From Acanthosepion esculentum (Eukaryota; Mollusca; Cephalopoda; Sepiida; Sepiidae): a stretch of 64,000 nucleotides of DNA. The DNA is taken from contig OZ038510.1 in the NCBI GenBank assembly GCA_964036315.1, positions 80,010,349 to 80,074,348 on the forward strand, given 5' to 3'. The notes under the pieces are model-generated. The model did not search any database. It was not told the DNA's origin and saw nothing but the letters and a program-made list of their open reading frames with translations. The translations under genes and the position numbers were made by a program. This document shows positions 33,801-50,000 of the stretch, piece by piece. Numbering within the stretch: position 1 is the first letter of the stretch; each line of letters starts with the position of its first letter.

Positions 33801-36800
33801 CATCTTCATTTTTTATTAGTTGAAGCATTGTCAGCCATTATTATTAATTTTTGACTAGTATTTACTTTCATCTTCATTTTTTATTAGATGAAGCATTGTC
33901 AGCCATTATTATTAATTTTTGACTAGTATTTACTTTCATCTTCATTTTTTATTAGATGAAGAATTGTCAACAATTATTATTAATTTTTGACTAGTATTTA
34001 CTTTCATCTTCATTTTTTATTAGATGAAGCATTGTCAGCCATTATTATTAATTTTTGACTGGCATTTACTTTCATCTTCATTTTTATTAGATGAAGCATT
34101 GTCAGCCATTATTATTAATTTTTGACTAGTATTTACTTTCATCTTCATTTTTTATTAGATGAAACATTGTCAGCCATTATTATTAATTTATGACTAGCAT
34201 TTACTTTCATCTTCATTTTTTATTAGATGAAGCATTGTCAGCCATTATTATTAATTTTTGACTAGTATTTACTTTCATTTTCATTTTTTATTAGATGAAG
34301 CATTGTTAGCCATTATTATTAATTTTTGACTAGTATTTACTTTCATCTTCATTTTTTATTAGTTGAAGCATTGTCAGCCATTATTATTAATTTTTGACTA
34401 GTATTTACTTTCATCTTCATTTTTTATTAGATGAAGCATTGTTAGCCATTATTATTAATTTTTGACTAGTATTTACTTTCATCTTCATTTTTTATTAGTT
34501 GAAGCATTGTCGGCCATTATTATTAATTTTTGACTAGTATTTACTTTCATCTTCATTTTTTATTAGATGAAGAATTGTCAACAATTATTATTAATTTTTG
34601 ACTAGTATTTACTTTCATCTTCATTTTTTATTAGATGAAGCATTGTCAGCCATTATTATTAATTTTTGACTGGCATTTACTTTCATCTTCATTTTTATTA
34701 GATGAAGCATTGTCAGCCATTATTATTAATTTTTGACTAGTATTTACTTTCATCTTCATTTTTTATTAGATGAAGCATTGTCAGCCATTATTATTAATTT
34801 ATGACTAGCATTTACTTTCATCTTCATTTTTTATTAGATGAAGCATTGTCAGCCATTATTATTAATTTTTGACTAGTATTTACTTTCATCTTCATTTTTT
34901 ATTAAATGAAGCATTGTTAGCCATTATTATTAATTTTTGACTAGTATTTACTTTCATCTTCATTTTTTATTAGTTGAAGCATTGTCAGCCATTATTATTA
35001 ATTTTTGACTAGTATTTACTTTCATCTTCATTTTTTATTAGATGAAGCATTGTCAGCCATTATTATTAATTTTTGACTAGTATTTACTTTCATCTTCATT
35101 TTTTATTAGATGAAGAATTGTCAACAATTATTATTAATTTTTGACTAGTATTTACTTTCATCTTCATTTTTTATTAGATGAAGCATTGTCAGCCATTATT
35201 ATTAATTTTTGACTGGCATTTACTTTCATCTTCATTTTTATTAGATGAAGCATTGTCAGCCATTATTATTAATTTTTGACTAGTATTTACTTTCATCTTC
35301 ATTTTTTATTAGATGAAACATTGTCAGCCATTATTATTAATTTATGACTAGCATTTACTTTCATCTTCATTTTTTATTAGATGAAGCATTGTCAGCCATT
35401 ATTATTAATTTTTGACTAGTATTTACTTTCATTTTCATTTTTTATTAGATGAAGCATTGTTAGCCATTATTATTAATTTTTGACTAGTATTTACTTTCAT
35501 CTTCATTTTTTATTAGTTGAAGCATTGTCAGCCATTATTATTAATTTTTGACTAGTATTTACTTTCATCTTCATTTTTTATTAGATGAAGCATTGTTAGC
35601 CATTATTATTAATTTTTGACTAGTATTTACTTTCATCTTCATTTCTTATTAGTTGAAGCATTGTCAGCCATTATTATTAATTTTTGACTAGTATTTACTT
35701 TCATCTTCATTTTTTATTAGATGAAGCATTGTCAGCCATTATTATTAATTTTTGACTAGTATTTACTTTCATCTTCATTTTTTATTAGATGAAGCATTGT
35801 CAGCCATTATTATTAATTTATGACTAGCATTTACTTTCATCTTCATTTTTTATTAGATGAAGCATTGTCAGCCATTATTATTAATTTATGACTAGCATTT
35901 ACTTTCATCTTCATTTTTTATTAGATGAAGCATTGTCAGCCATTATTATTAATTTTTGACTAGTATTTACTTTCATCTTCATTTTTTATTAGATGAAGCA
36001 TTGTTAGCCATTATTATTAATTTTTGACTAGTATTTACTTTCATCTTCATTTTTTATTAGTTGAAGCATTGTCAGCCATTATTATTAATTTTTGACTAGT
36101 ATTTACTTTCATCTTCATTTTTTATTAGATGAAGCATTGTCAGCCATTATTATTAATTTTTGACTAGTATTTACTTTTATCTTCATTTTTTTTTAGATGA
36201 AGAATTGTCAGCCATTATTATTAATTTTTGACTAGTATTTACTTTCATCTTCATTTTTTATTAGATGAAGCATTGTCAGCCATTATTATTAATTTTTGAC
36301 TAGTATTTACTTTCATCTTCATTTTTTATTAGTTGAAGCATTGTCAGCCATTATTATTAATTTTTGACTAGTATTTACTTTCATCTTCATTTTTTATTAG
36401 ATGAAGCATTGTCAGCCATTATTATTAATTTTTGACTAGTATTTACTTTCATCTTCATTTTTTATTAGATGAAGAATTGTCAACAATTATTATTAATTTT
36501 TGACTAGTATTTACTTTCATCTTCATTTTTTATTAGATGAAGCATTGTCAGCCATTATTATTAATTTTTGACTGGCATTTACTTTCATCTTCATTTTTAT
36601 TAGATGAAGCATTGTCAGCCATTATTATTAATTTTTGACTAGTATTTACTTTCATCTTCATTTTTTATTAGATGAAGCATTGTCAGCCATTATTATTAAT
36701 TTTTGACTAGTATTTACTTTCATTTTCATTTTTTATTAGATGAAGCATTGTTAGCCATTATTATTAATTTTTGACTAGTATTTACTTTCATCTTCATTTT

Positions 36801-39800
36801 TCATTAGTTGAAGCATTGTCAGCCATTATTATTAATTTTTGACTAGTATTTACTTTCATCTTCATTTTTTATTAGATGAAGCATTGTTAGCCATTATTAT
36901 TAATTTTTGACTAGTATTTACTTTCATCTTCATTTTTTATTAGTTGAAGCATTGTCAGCCATTATTATTAATTTTTGACTAGTATTTACTTTCATCTTCA
37001 TTTTTTATTAGATGAAGCATTGTCAGCCATTATTATTAATTTTTGACTAGTATTTACTTTCATCTTCATTTTTTATTAGTTGAAGCATTGTCAGCCATTA
37101 TTATTAATTTATGACTAGCATTTACTTTCATCTTCATTTTTTATTAGATGAAGCATTGTCAGCCATTATTATTAATTTTTGACTAGTATTTACTTTTATC
37201 TTCATTTTTTATTAGATGAAGAATTGTCAACAATTATTATTAATTTTTGACTAGTATTTACTTTCATCTTCATTTTTTATTAGATGAAGCATTGTCAGCC
37301 ATTATTATTAATTTTTGACTAGCATTTACTTTCATCTTCATTTTTTATTAGATGAAGCATTGTCAGCCATTATTATTAATTTTTGACTAGTATTTACTTT
37401 CATCTTCATTTTTTATTAGATGAAGCATTGTCAGCCATTATTATTAATTTTTGACTAGCATTTACTTTCATCTTCATTTTTTATTAGATGAAGCATTGTT
37501 AGCCATTATTATTAATTTATGACTAGCATTTACTTTCATCTTCATTTTTTATTAGATGAAGCATTGTCAGCCATTATTATTAATTTTTGACTAGTATTTA
37601 CTTTTATCTTCATTTTTTATTAGATGAAGCATTGTTAGCCATTATTATTAATTTTTGACTAGTATTTACTTTCATCTTCATTTTTTATTAGATGAAGCAT
37701 TGTTAGCCATTATTATTAATTTTTGACTAGTATTTACTTTCATCTTCATTTTTTATTAGATGAAGCATTGTTAGCCATTATTATTAATTTTTGACTAGCA
37801 TTTACTTTCATCTTCATTTTTTATTAGATGAAGCATTGTCAGCCATTATTATTAATTTTTGACTAGTATTTACTTTCATCTTCATTTTTTATTAGATGAA
37901 GCATTGTCAGCCATTATTATTAATTTTTGACTAGTATTTACTTTCATCTTCATTTTTTATTAGATGAAGCATTGTCAGCCATTATTATTAATTTATGACT
38001 AGCATTTACTTTCATCTTCATTTTTTATTAGATGAAGCATTGTCAGCCATTATTATTAATTTTTGACTAGTATTTACTTTCATCTTCATTTTTTATTAGT
38101 TGAAGCATTGTCAGCCATTATTATTAATTTTTGACTAGTATTTACTTTCATCTTCATTTTTTATTAGATGAAGAATTGTCAACAATTATTATTAATTTTT
38201 GACTAGTATTTACTTTCATCTTCATTTTTTATTAGATGAAGCATTGTCAGCCATTATTATTAATTTTTGACTGGCATTTACTTTCATCTTCATTTTTATT
38301 AGATGAAGCATTGTCAGCCATTATTATTAATTTTTGACTAGTATTTACTTTCATCTTCATTTTTTATTAGTTGAAGCATTGTCAGCCATTATTATTAATT
38401 TTTGACTAGTATTTACTTTCATCTTCATTTTTTATTAGATGAAGCATTGTCAGCCATTATTATTAATTTTTGACTAGTATTTACTTTCATCTTCATTTTT
38501 TATTAGATGAAGCATTGTCAGCCATTATTATTAATTTATGACTAGCATTTACTTTCATCTTCATTTTTTATTAGATGAAGCATTGTCAGCCATTATTATT
38601 AATTTTTGACTAGTATTTACTTTTATCTTCATTTTTTATTAGATGAAGAATTGTCAGCCATTATTATTAATTTTTGACTAGTATTTACTTTCATCTTCAT
38701 TTTTTATTAGATGAAGCATTGTCAGCCATTATTATTAATTTTTGACTAGTATTTACTTTCATCTTCATTTTTTATTAGTTGAAGCATTGTCAGCCATTAT
38801 TATTAATTTTTGACTAGTATTTACTTTCATCTTCATTTTTTATTAGATGAAGCATTGTCAGCCATTATTATTAATTTTTGACTAGTATTTACTTTCATCT
38901 TCATTTTTTATTAGATGAAGAATTGTCAACAATTATTATTAATTTTTGACTAGTATTTACTTTCATCTTCATTTTTTATTAGATGAAGCATTGTCAGCCA
39001 TTATTATTAATTTTTGACTGGCATTTACTTTCATCTTCATTTTTATTAGATGAAGCATTGTCAGCCATTATTATTAATTTTTGACTAGTATTTACTTTCA
39101 TCTTCATTTTTTATTAGATGAAACATTGTCAGCCATTATTATTAATTTATGACTAGCATTTACTTTCATCTTCATTTTTTATTAGATGAAGCATTGTCAG
39201 CCATTATTATTAATTTTTGACTAGTATTTACTTTCATTTTCATTTTTTATTAGATGAAGCATTGTTAGCCATTATTATTAATTTTTGACTAGTATTTACT
39301 TTCATCTTCATTTTTTATTAGTTGAAGCATTGTCAGCCATTATTATTAATTTTTGACTAGTATTTACTTTCATCTTCATTTTTTATTAGATGAAGCATTG
39401 TTAGCCATTATTATTAATTTTTGACTAGTATTTACTTTCATCTTCATTTCTTATTAGTTGAAGCATTGTCAGCCATTATTATTAATTTTTGACTAGTATT
39501 TACTTTCATCTTCATTTTTTATTAGATGAAGCATTGTCAGCCATTATTATTAATTTTTGACTAGTATTTACTTTCATCTTCATTTTTTATTAGATGAAGC
39601 ATTGTCAGCCATTATTATTAATTTATGACTAGCATTTACTTTCATCTTCATTTTTTATTAGATGAAGCATTGTCAGCCATTATTATTAATTTATGACTAG
39701 CATTTACTTTCATCTTCATTTTTTATTAGATGAAGCATTGTCAGCCATTATTATTAATTTTTGACTAGTATTTACTTTCATCTTCATTTTTTATTAGATG

Positions 39801-41020
39801 AAGCATTGTTAGCCATTATTATTAATTTTTGACTAGTATTTACTTTCATCTTCATTTTTTATTAGTTGAAGCATTGTCAGCCATTATTATTAATTTTTGA
39901 CTAGTATTTACTTTCATCTTCATTTTTTATTAGATGAAGAATTGTCAACAATTATTATTAATTTTTGACTAGTATTTACTTTCATCTTCATTTTTTATTA
40001 GATGAAGCATTGTCAGCCATTATTATTAATTTTTGACTGGCATTTACTTTCATCTTCATTTTTATTAGATGAAGCATTGTCAGCCATTATTATTAATTTT
40101 TGACTAGTATTTACTTTCATCTTCATTTTTTATTAGTTGAAGCATTGTCAGCCATTATTATTAATTTTTGACTAGTATTTACTTTCATCTTCATTTTTTA
40201 TTAGATGAAGCATTGTCAGCCATTATTATTAATTTTTGACTAGTATTTACTTTCATCTTCATTTTTTATTAGATGAAGCATTGTCAGCCATTATTATTAA
40301 TTTTTGACTAGTATTTACTTTTATCTTCATTTTTTATTAGATGAAGAATTGTCAGCCATTATTATTAATTTTTGACTAGTATTTACTTTCATCTTCATTT
40401 TTTATTAGATGAAGCATTGTCAGCCATTATTATTAATTTTTGACTAGTATTTACTTTCATCTTCATTTTTTATTAGTTGAAGCATTGTCAGCCATTATTA
40501 TTAATTTTTGACTAGTATTTACTTTCATCTTCATTTTTTATTAGATGAAGCATTGTCAGCCATTATTATTAATTTTTGACTAGTATTTACTTTCATCTTC
40601 ATTTTTTATTAGATGAAGAATTGTCAACAATTATTATTAATTTTTGACTAGTATTTACTTTCATCTTCATTTTTTATTAGATGAAGCATTGTCAGCCATT
40701 ATTATTAATTTTTGACTGGCATTTACTTTCATCTTCATTTTTATTAGATGAAGCATTGTCAGCCATTATTATTAATTTTTGACTAGTATTTACTTTCATC
40801 TTCATTTTTTATTAGATGAAGCATTGTCAGCCATTATTATTAATTTTTGACTAGTATTTACTTTCATTTTCATTTTTTATTAGATGAAGCATTGTTAGCC
40901 ATTATTATTAATTTTTGACTAGTATTTACTTTCATCTTCATTTTTCATTAGTTGAAGCATTGTCAGCCATTATTATTAATTTTTGACTAGTATTTACTTT
41001 CATCTTCATTTTTTATTAGA

Positions 41021-42380
41021 TGAAGAATTGTCAACAATTATTATTAATTTTTGACTAGTATTTACTTTCATCTTCATTTTTTATTAGATGAAGCATTGTC
41101 AGCCATTATTATTAATTTTTGACTAGTATTTACTTTCATCTTCATTTTTTATTAGATGAAGCATTGTTAGCCATTATTATTAATTTTTGACTAGTATTTA
41201 CTTTCATCTTCATTTTTTATTACATGAAGCATTGTTAGCCATTATTATTAATTTTTGACTAGTATTTACTTTCATCTTCATTTTTTATTAGATGAAGCAT
41301 TGTTAGCCATTATTATTAATTTTTGACTAGCATTTACTTTCATCTTCATTTTTTATTAGATGAAGCATTGTTAGCCATTATTATTAATTTTTGACTAGTA
41401 TTTACTTTCATCTTCATTTTTTATTAGTTGAAGCATTGTCAGCCATTATTATTAATTTTTGACTAGTATTTACTTTCATCTTCATTTTTTATTAGATGAA
41501 GCATTGTTAGCCATTATTATTAATTTTTGACTAGTATTTACTTTCATCTTCATTTTTTATTAGTTGAAGCATTGTCAGCCATTATTATTAATTTTTGACT
41601 AGTATTTACTTTCATCTTCATTTTTTATTAGATGAAGCATTGTCAGCCATTATTATTAATTTTTGACTAGTATTTACTTTCATCTTCATTTTTTATTAGA
41701 TGAAGAATTGTCAACAATTATTATTAATTTTTGACTAGTATTTACTTTCATCTTCATTTTTTATTAGATGAAGCATTGTCAGCCATTATTATTAATTTTT
41801 GACTAGTATTTACTTTCATCTTCATTTTTTATTAGATGAAGCATTGTTAGCCATTATTATTAATTTTTGACTAGTATTTACTTTCATCTTCATTTTTTAT
41901 TACATGAAGCATTGTTAGCCATTATTATTAATTTTTGACTAGTATTTACTTTCATCTTCATTTTTTATTAGATGAAGCATTGTTAGCCATTATTATTAAT
42001 TTTTGACTAGCATTTACTTTCATCTTCATTTTTTATTAGATGAAGCATTGTTAGCCATTATTATTAATTTTTGACTAGTATTTACTTTCATCTTCATTTT
42101 TTATTAGTTGAAGCATTGTCAGCCATTATTATTAATTTTTGACTAGTATTTACTTTCATCTTCATTTTTTATTAGATGAAGCATTGTTAGCCATTATTAT
42201 TAATTTTTGACTAGTATTTACTTTCATCTTCATTTTTTATTAGTTGAAGCATTGTCAGCCATTATTATTAATTTTTGACTAGTATTTACTTTCATCTTCA
42301 TTTTTTATTAGATGAAGCATTGTCAGCCATTATTATTAATTTTTGACTAGTATTTACTTTCATCTTCATTTTTTATTAGA
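41021..42380. repeat. 680-bp higher-order repeat (10 monomers, two copies)
   Basis: GAAGAATTGTC at 41022 and the unique TATTACATGAAGC variant at about 41218 both recur exactly 680 bp later (41702 and 41898), which is 10 x 68. Confidence 0.88.
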
Positions 42381-42979
42381 TGAAGCATTGTTAGCCATTA
42401 TTATTAATTTTTGACTAGTATTTACTTTCATCTTCATTTTTTATTAGATGAAGCATTGTTAGCCATTATTATTAATTTTTGACTAGTATTTACTTTCATC
42501 TTCATTTTTTATTAGATGAAGCATTGTTAGCCATTATTATTAATTTTTGACTAGTATTTACTTTCATCTTCATTTTTTATTAGTTGAAGCATTGTCAGCC
42601 ATTATTATTAATTTTTGACTAGTATTTACTTTCATCTTCATTTTTTATTAGATGAAGCATTGTCAGCCATTATTATTAATTTTTGACTAGTATTTACTTT
42701 CATCTTCATTTTTTATTAGATGAAGCATTGTCAGCCATTATTATTAATTTATGACTAGCATTTACTTTCATCTTTATTTTTTATTAGATGAAGCATTGTC
42801 AGCCATTATTATTAATTTTTGACTAGTATTTACTTTTATCTTCATTTTTTATTAGATGAAGCATTGTTAGCCATTATTATTAATTTTTGACTAGTATTTA
42901 CTTTCATCTTCATTTTTTATTAGATGAAGCATTGTCAGCCATTATTATTAATTTTTGACTAGTATTTACTTTCATCTTC

Positions 42980-45900
42980 ATTTTTTATTAGATGAAGCAT
43001 TGTCAGCCATTATTATTAATTTTTGACTAGTATTTACTTTCATCTTCATTTTTTATTAGATGAAGCATTGTCAGCCATTATTATTAATTTTTGACTAGTA
43101 TTTACTTTCATCTTCATTTTTTATTAGATGAAGCATTGTGAGCCATTATTATTAATTTTTGACTAGTATTTACTTTCATCTTCATTTTTTATTAGATGAA
43201 GCATTGTCAGCCATTATTATTAATTTATGACTAGCATTTACTTTCATCTTCATTTTTTATTAGATGAAGCATTGTCAGCCATTATTATTAATTTTTGACT
43301 AGCATTTACTTTCATCTTCATTTTTTATTAGATGAAGCATTGTTAGCCATTATTATTAATTTTTGACTAGCATTTACTTTCATCTTCATTTTTTATTAGA
43401 TGAAGCATTGTTAGCCATTATTATTAATTTTTGACTAGTATTTACTTTCATCTTCATTTTTTATTAGATGAAGCATTGTTAGCCATTATTATTAATTTTT
43501 GACTAGTATTTACTTTCATCTTCATTTTTTATTAGATGAAGCATTGTTAGCCATTATTATTAATTTTTGACTAGTATTTACTTTCATCTTCATTTTTTAT
43601 TAGATGAAGCATTGTTAGCCATTATTATTAATTTTTGACTAGCATTTACTTTCATCTTCATTTTTTATTAGATGAAGCATTGTTAGCCATTATTATTAAT
43701 TTTTGACTAGTATTTACTTTCATCTTCATTTTTTATTAGTTGAAGCATTGTCAGCCATTATTATTAATTTTTGACTAGTATTTACTTTCATCTTCATTTT
43801 TTATTAGATGAAGCATTGTTAGCCATTATTATTAATTTTTGACTAGTATTTACTTTCATCTTCATTTTTTATTAGTTGAAGCATTGTCAGCCATTATTAT
43901 TAATTTTTGACTAGTATTTACTTTCATCTTCATTTTTTATTAGATGAAGCATTGTCAGCCATTATTATTAATTTTTGACTAGTATTTACTTTCATCTACA
44001 TTTTTTATTAGATGAAGCATTGTTAGCCATTATTATTAATTTTTGACTAGTATTTACTTTCATCTTCATATTTTATTAGATGAAGCATTGTTAGCCATTA
44101 TTATTAATTTTTGACTAGTATTTACTTTCATCTTCATTTTTTATTAGATGAAGCATTGTTAGCCATTATTATTAATTTTTGACTAGTATTTACTTTCATC
44201 TTCATTTTTTATTAGTTGAAGCATTGTCAGCCATTATTATTAATTTTGACTAGTATTTACTTTCATCTTCATTTTTTATTAGATGAAGCATTGTCAGCCA
44301 TTATTATTAATTTTTGACTAGTATTTACTTTCATCTTCATTTTTTATTAGATGAAGCATTGTCAGCCATTATTATTAATTTATGACTAGCATTTACTTTC
44401 ATCTTCATTTTTTATTAGATGAAGCATTGTCAGCCATTATTATTAATTTTTGACTAGTATTTACTTTTATCTTCATTTTTTATTAGATGAAGCATTGTTA
44501 GCCATTATTATTAATTTTTGACTAGTATTTACTTTCATCTTCATTTTTTATTAGATGAAGCATTGTCAGCCATTATTATTAATTTTTGACTAGTATTTAC
44601 TTTCATCTTCATTTTTTATTAGATGAAGCATTGTCAGCCATTATTATTAATTTTTGACTAGTATTTACTTTCATCTTCATTTTTTATTAGATGAAGCATT
44701 GTCAGCCATTATTATTAATTTTTGACTAGTATTTACTTTCATCTTCATTTTTTATTAGATGAAGCATTGTGAGCCATTATTATTAATTTTTGACTAGTAT
44801 TTACTTTCATCTTCATTTTTTATTAGATGAAGCATTGTCAGCCATTATTATTAATTTATGACTAGCATTTACTTTCATCTTCATTTTTTATTAGATGAAG
44901 CATTGTCAGCCATTATTATTAATTTTTGACTAGTATTTACTTTCATCTTCATTTTTTATTAGTTGAAGCATTGTCAGCCATTATTATTAATTTTTGACTA
45001 GTATTTACTTTCATCTTCATTTTTTATTAGATGAAGAATTGTCAACAATTATTATTAATTTTTGACTAGTATTTACTTTCATCTTCATTTTTTATTAGAT
45101 GAAGCATTGTCAGCCATTATTATTAATTTTTGAGTGGCATTTACTTTCATCTTCATTTTTATTAGATGAAGCATTGTCAGCCATTATTATTAATTTTTGA
45201 CTAGTATTTACTTTCATCTTCATTTTTTATTAGTTGAAGCATTGTCAGCCATTATTATTAATTTTTGACTAGTATTTACTTTCATCTTCATTTTTTATTA
45301 GATGAAGCATTGTCAGCCATTATTATTAATTTTTGACTAGTATTTACTTTCATCTTCATTTTTTATTAGATGAAGCATTGTCAGCCATTATTATTAATTT
45401 TTGACTAGCATTTACTTTCATCTTCATTTTTTATTAGATGAAGCATTGTTAGCCATTATTATTAATTTTTGACTAGTATTTACTTTCATCTTCATTTTTT
45501 ATTAGATGAAGCATTGTTAGCCATTATTATTAATTTTTGACTAGCATTTACTTTCATCTTCATTTTTTATTAGATGAAGCATTGTTAGCCATTATTATTA
45601 ATTTTTGACTAGTATTTACTTTCATCTTCATTTTTTATTAGTTGAAGCATTGTCAGCCATTATTATTAATTTTTGACTAGTATTTACTTTCATCTTCATT
45701 TTTTATTAGATGAAGCATTGTTAGCCATTATTATTAATTTTTGACTAGTATTTACTTTCATCTTCATTTTTTATTAGTTGAAGCATTGTCAGCCATTATT
45801 ATTAATTTTTGACTAGTATTTACTTTCATCTTCATTTTTTATTAGATGAAGCATTGTCAGCCATTATTATTAATTTTTGACTAGTATTTACTTTCATCTA

Positions 45901-46780
45901 CATTTTTTATTAGATGAAGCATTGTTAGCCATTATTATTAATTTTTGACTAGTATTTACTTTCATCTTCATATTTTATTAGATGAAGCATTGTTAGCCAT
46001 TATTATTAATTTTTGACTAGTATTTACTTTCATCTTCATTTTTTATTAGATGAAGCATTGTTAGCCATTATTATTAATTTTTGACTAGTATTTACTTTCA
46101 TCTTCATTTTTTATTAGTTGAAGCATTGTCAGCCATTATTATTAATTTTTGACTAGTATTTACTTTCATCTTCATTTTTTATTAGATGAAGCATTGTCAG
46201 CCATTATTATTAATTTTTGACTAGTATTTACTTTCATCTTCATTTTTTATTAGATGAAGCATTGTCAGCCATTATTATTAATTTATGACTAGCATTTACT
46301 TTCATCTTCATTTTTTATTAGATGAAGCATTGTCAGCCATTATTATTAATTTTTGACTAGTATTTTCTTTTATCTTCATTTTTTATTAGATGAAGCATTG
46401 TTAGCCATTATTATTAATTTTTGACTAGTATTTACTTTCATCTTCATTTTTTATTAGATGAAGCATTGTCAGCCATTATTATTAATTTTTGACTAGTATT
46501 TACTTTCATCTTCATTTTTTATTAGATGAAGCATTGTCAGCCATTATTATTAATTTTTGACTAGTATTTACTTTCATCTTCATTTTTTATTAGATGAAGC
46601 ATTGTCAGCTATTATTATTAATTTTTGACTAGTATTTACTTTCATCTTCATTTTTTATTAGATGAAGCATTGTGAGCCATTATTATTAATTTTTGACTAG
46701 TGTTTACTTTCATCTTCATTTTTTATTAGATGAAGCATTGTCAGCCATTATTATTAATTTATGACTAGCATTTACTTTCA
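42980..46780. repeat. ~1.9-kb higher-order repeat (28 monomers, two copies)
   Basis: The CATCTACATT variant (43993, 45895), the TTCATATTTTATT variant (44066, 45968) and the TTGTGAGCC variant (44768, 46671) recur with offsets of 1902-1903 bp. That is 28 monomers less one or two single-base losses. Edges are approximate. Confidence 0.8.
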
Positions 46781-47399
46781 TCTTCATTTTTTATTAGATG
46801 AAGCATTGTCAGCCATTATTATTAATTTTTGACTAGTATTTACTTTCATCTTCATTTTTTATTAGTTGAAGCATTGTCAGCCATTATTATTAATTTTTGA
46901 CTAGTATTTACTTTCATCTTCATTTTTTATTAGATGAAGAATTGTCAACAATTATTATTAATTTTTGACTAGTATTTACTTTCATCTTCATTTTTTATTA
47001 GATGAAGCATTGTCAGCCATTATTATTAATTTTTGACTGGCATTTACTTTCATCTTCATTTTTATTAGATGAAGCATTGTCAGCCATTATTATTAATTTT
47101 TGACTAGTATTTACTTTCATCTTCATTTTTTATTAGTTGAAGCATTGTCAGCCATTATTATTAATTTTTGACTAGTATTTACTTTCATCTTCATTATTTA
47201 TTAGATGAAGCATTGTCAGCCATTATTATTAATTTTTGACTAGTATTTACTTTCATCTTCATTTTTTATTAGATGAAGCATTGTCAGCCATTATTATTAA
47301 TTTATGACTAGCATTTACTTTCATCTTCATTTTTTATTAGATGAAGCATTGTCAGCCATTATTATTAATTTTTGACTAGTATTTACTTTCATCTTCATT

Positions 47400-50000
47400 T
47401 TTTATTAGATGAAGCATTTTTAGCCATTATTATTAATTTTTGACTAGCATTTACTTTCATCTTCATTTTTTATTAGATGAAGCATTGTCAGCCATTATTA
47501 TTAATTTTTGACTAGCATTTACTTTCATCTTCATTTTTTATTAGATGAAGCATTGTTAGCCATTATTATTAATTTTTGACTAGTATTTACTTTCATCTTC
47601 ATTTTTTATTAGATGAAGCATTGTTAGCCATTATTATTCATTTTTGACTAGTATTTACTTTCATCTTCATTTTTTATTAGATGAAGCATTGTTAGCCATT
47701 ATTATTAATTTTTGACTAGTATTTACTTTCATCTTCATTTTTTATTAGATGAAGAATTGTCAACAATTATTATTAATTTTTGACTAGTATTTACTTTCAT
47801 CTTCATTTTTTATTAGTTGAAGCATTGTCAGCCATTATTATTAATTTTTGACTAGTATTTACTTTCATCTTCATTTTTTATTAGATGAAGCTTTGTCAGC
47901 CATTATTATTAATTTTTGACTAGCATTTACTTTCATCTTCATTTTTTATTAGATGAAGCATTGTCAGCCATTATTATTAATTTTTGACTAGTATTTACTT
48001 TCATCTTCATTTTTTATTAGATGAAGCATTGTCAGCCATTATTATTAATTTTTGACTAGCATTTACTTTCATCTTCATTTTTTATTAGTTGAAGCATTGT
48101 CAGCCATTATTATTAATTTTTGACTAGTATTTTCTTTCATCTTCATTTTTTATTAGTTGAAGCATTGTCAGCCATTATTATTAATTTTTGACTAGTATTT
48201 ACTTTCATCTTCATTTTTTATTAGATGAAGCATTGTCAGCCATTATTATTAATTTTTGACTAGTATTTACTTTCATCTTCATTTTTTATTAGATGAAGTA
48301 TTGTCAGCCATTATTATTAATTTTTGACTAGCATTTACTTTCATCTTCATTTTTTATTAGATGAAGCATTGTCAGCCATTATTATTAATTTTTGACTAGT
48401 ATTTACTTTCATCTTCATTTTTTATTAGATGAAGCATTGTTAGCCATTATTATTAATTTTTGACTAGTATTTACTTTCATCTTCATTTTTTATTAGTTGA
48501 AGCATTGTCAGCCATTATTATTAATTTTTGACTAGTATTTACTTTCATCTTCATTTTTTATTAGATGAAGCATTGTCAGCCATTATTATTAATTTTTGAC
48601 TAGTATTTACTTTCATCTTCATTTTTTATTAGATGAAGCATTGTCAGCTATTATTATTAATTTATGACTAGCATTTACTTTCATCTTCATTTTTTATTAG
48701 ATGAAGCATTGTCAGCCATTATTATTAATTTTTGACTAGTATTTACTTTTATCTTCATTTTTTATTAGATGAAGAATTGTCAACAATTATTATTAATTTT
48801 TGACTAGTATTTACTTTCATCTTCATTTTTTATTAGATGAAGCATTGTCAGCCATTATTATTAATTTTTGACTAGCATTTACTTTCATCTTCATTTTTTA
48901 TTAGATGAAGCATTGTCAGCCATTATTATTAATTTTTGACTAGTATTTACTTTCATCTTCATTTTTTATTAGATGAAGCATTGTTAGCCATTATTATTAA
49001 TTTTTGACTAGCATTTACTTTCATCTTCATTTTTTATTAGATGAAGCATTGTCAGCCATTATTATTAATTTTTGACTAGCATTTACTTTCATCTTCATTT
49101 TTTATTAGATGAAGCATTGTTAGCCATTATTATTAATTTTTGACTAGTATTTACTTTCATCTTCATTTTTTATTAGATGAAGCATTGTTAGACATTATTA
49201 TTAATTTTTGACTAGTATTTACTTTCATCTTCATTTTTTATTAGATGAAGCATTGTTAGCCATTATTATTAATTTTTGACTAGTATTTACTTTCATCTTC
49301 ATTTTTTATTAGATGAAGAATTGTCAACAATTATTATTAATTTTTGACTAGTATTTACTTTCATCTTCATTTTTTATTAGTTGAAGCATTGTCAGCCATT
49401 ATTATTAATTTTTGACTAGTATTTACTTCATCTTCATTTTTTATTAGATGAAGCTTTGTCAGCCATTATTATTAATTTTTGACTAGCATTTACTTTCATC
49501 TTCATTTTTTATTAGATGAAGCATTGTCAGCCATTATTATTAATTTTTGACTAGTATTTACTTTCATCTTCATTTTTTATTAGATGAAGCATTGTCAGCC
49601 ATTATTATTAATTTTTGACTAGCATTTACTTTCATCTTCATTTTTTATTAGTTGAAGCATTGTCAGCCATTATTATTAATTTTTGACTAGTATTTTCTTT
49701 CATCTTCATTTTTTATTAGTTGAAGCATTGTCAGCCATTATTATTAATTTTTGACTAGTATTTACTTTCATCTTCATTTTTTATTAGATGAAGCATTGTC
49801 AGCCATTATTATTAATTTTTGACTAGTATTTACTTTCATCTTCATTTTTTATTAGATGAAGTATTGTCAGCCATTATTATTAATTTTTGACTAGCATTTA
49901 CTTTCATCTTCATTTTTTATTAGATGAAGCATTGTCAGCCATTATTATTAATTTTTGACTAGTATTTACTTTCATCTTCATTTTTTATTAGATGAAGCAT
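47400..50000. repeat. 1563-bp higher-order repeat (23 monomers)
   Basis: GAAGCTTTGTCAG (47887, 49450), TATTTTCTTTCAT (about 48128, 49691) and GAAGTATTGTCAG (about 48297, 49860) recur at 1563 bp, which is 23 x 68 minus one base lost near 49427. Edges are approximate. Confidence 0.8.
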
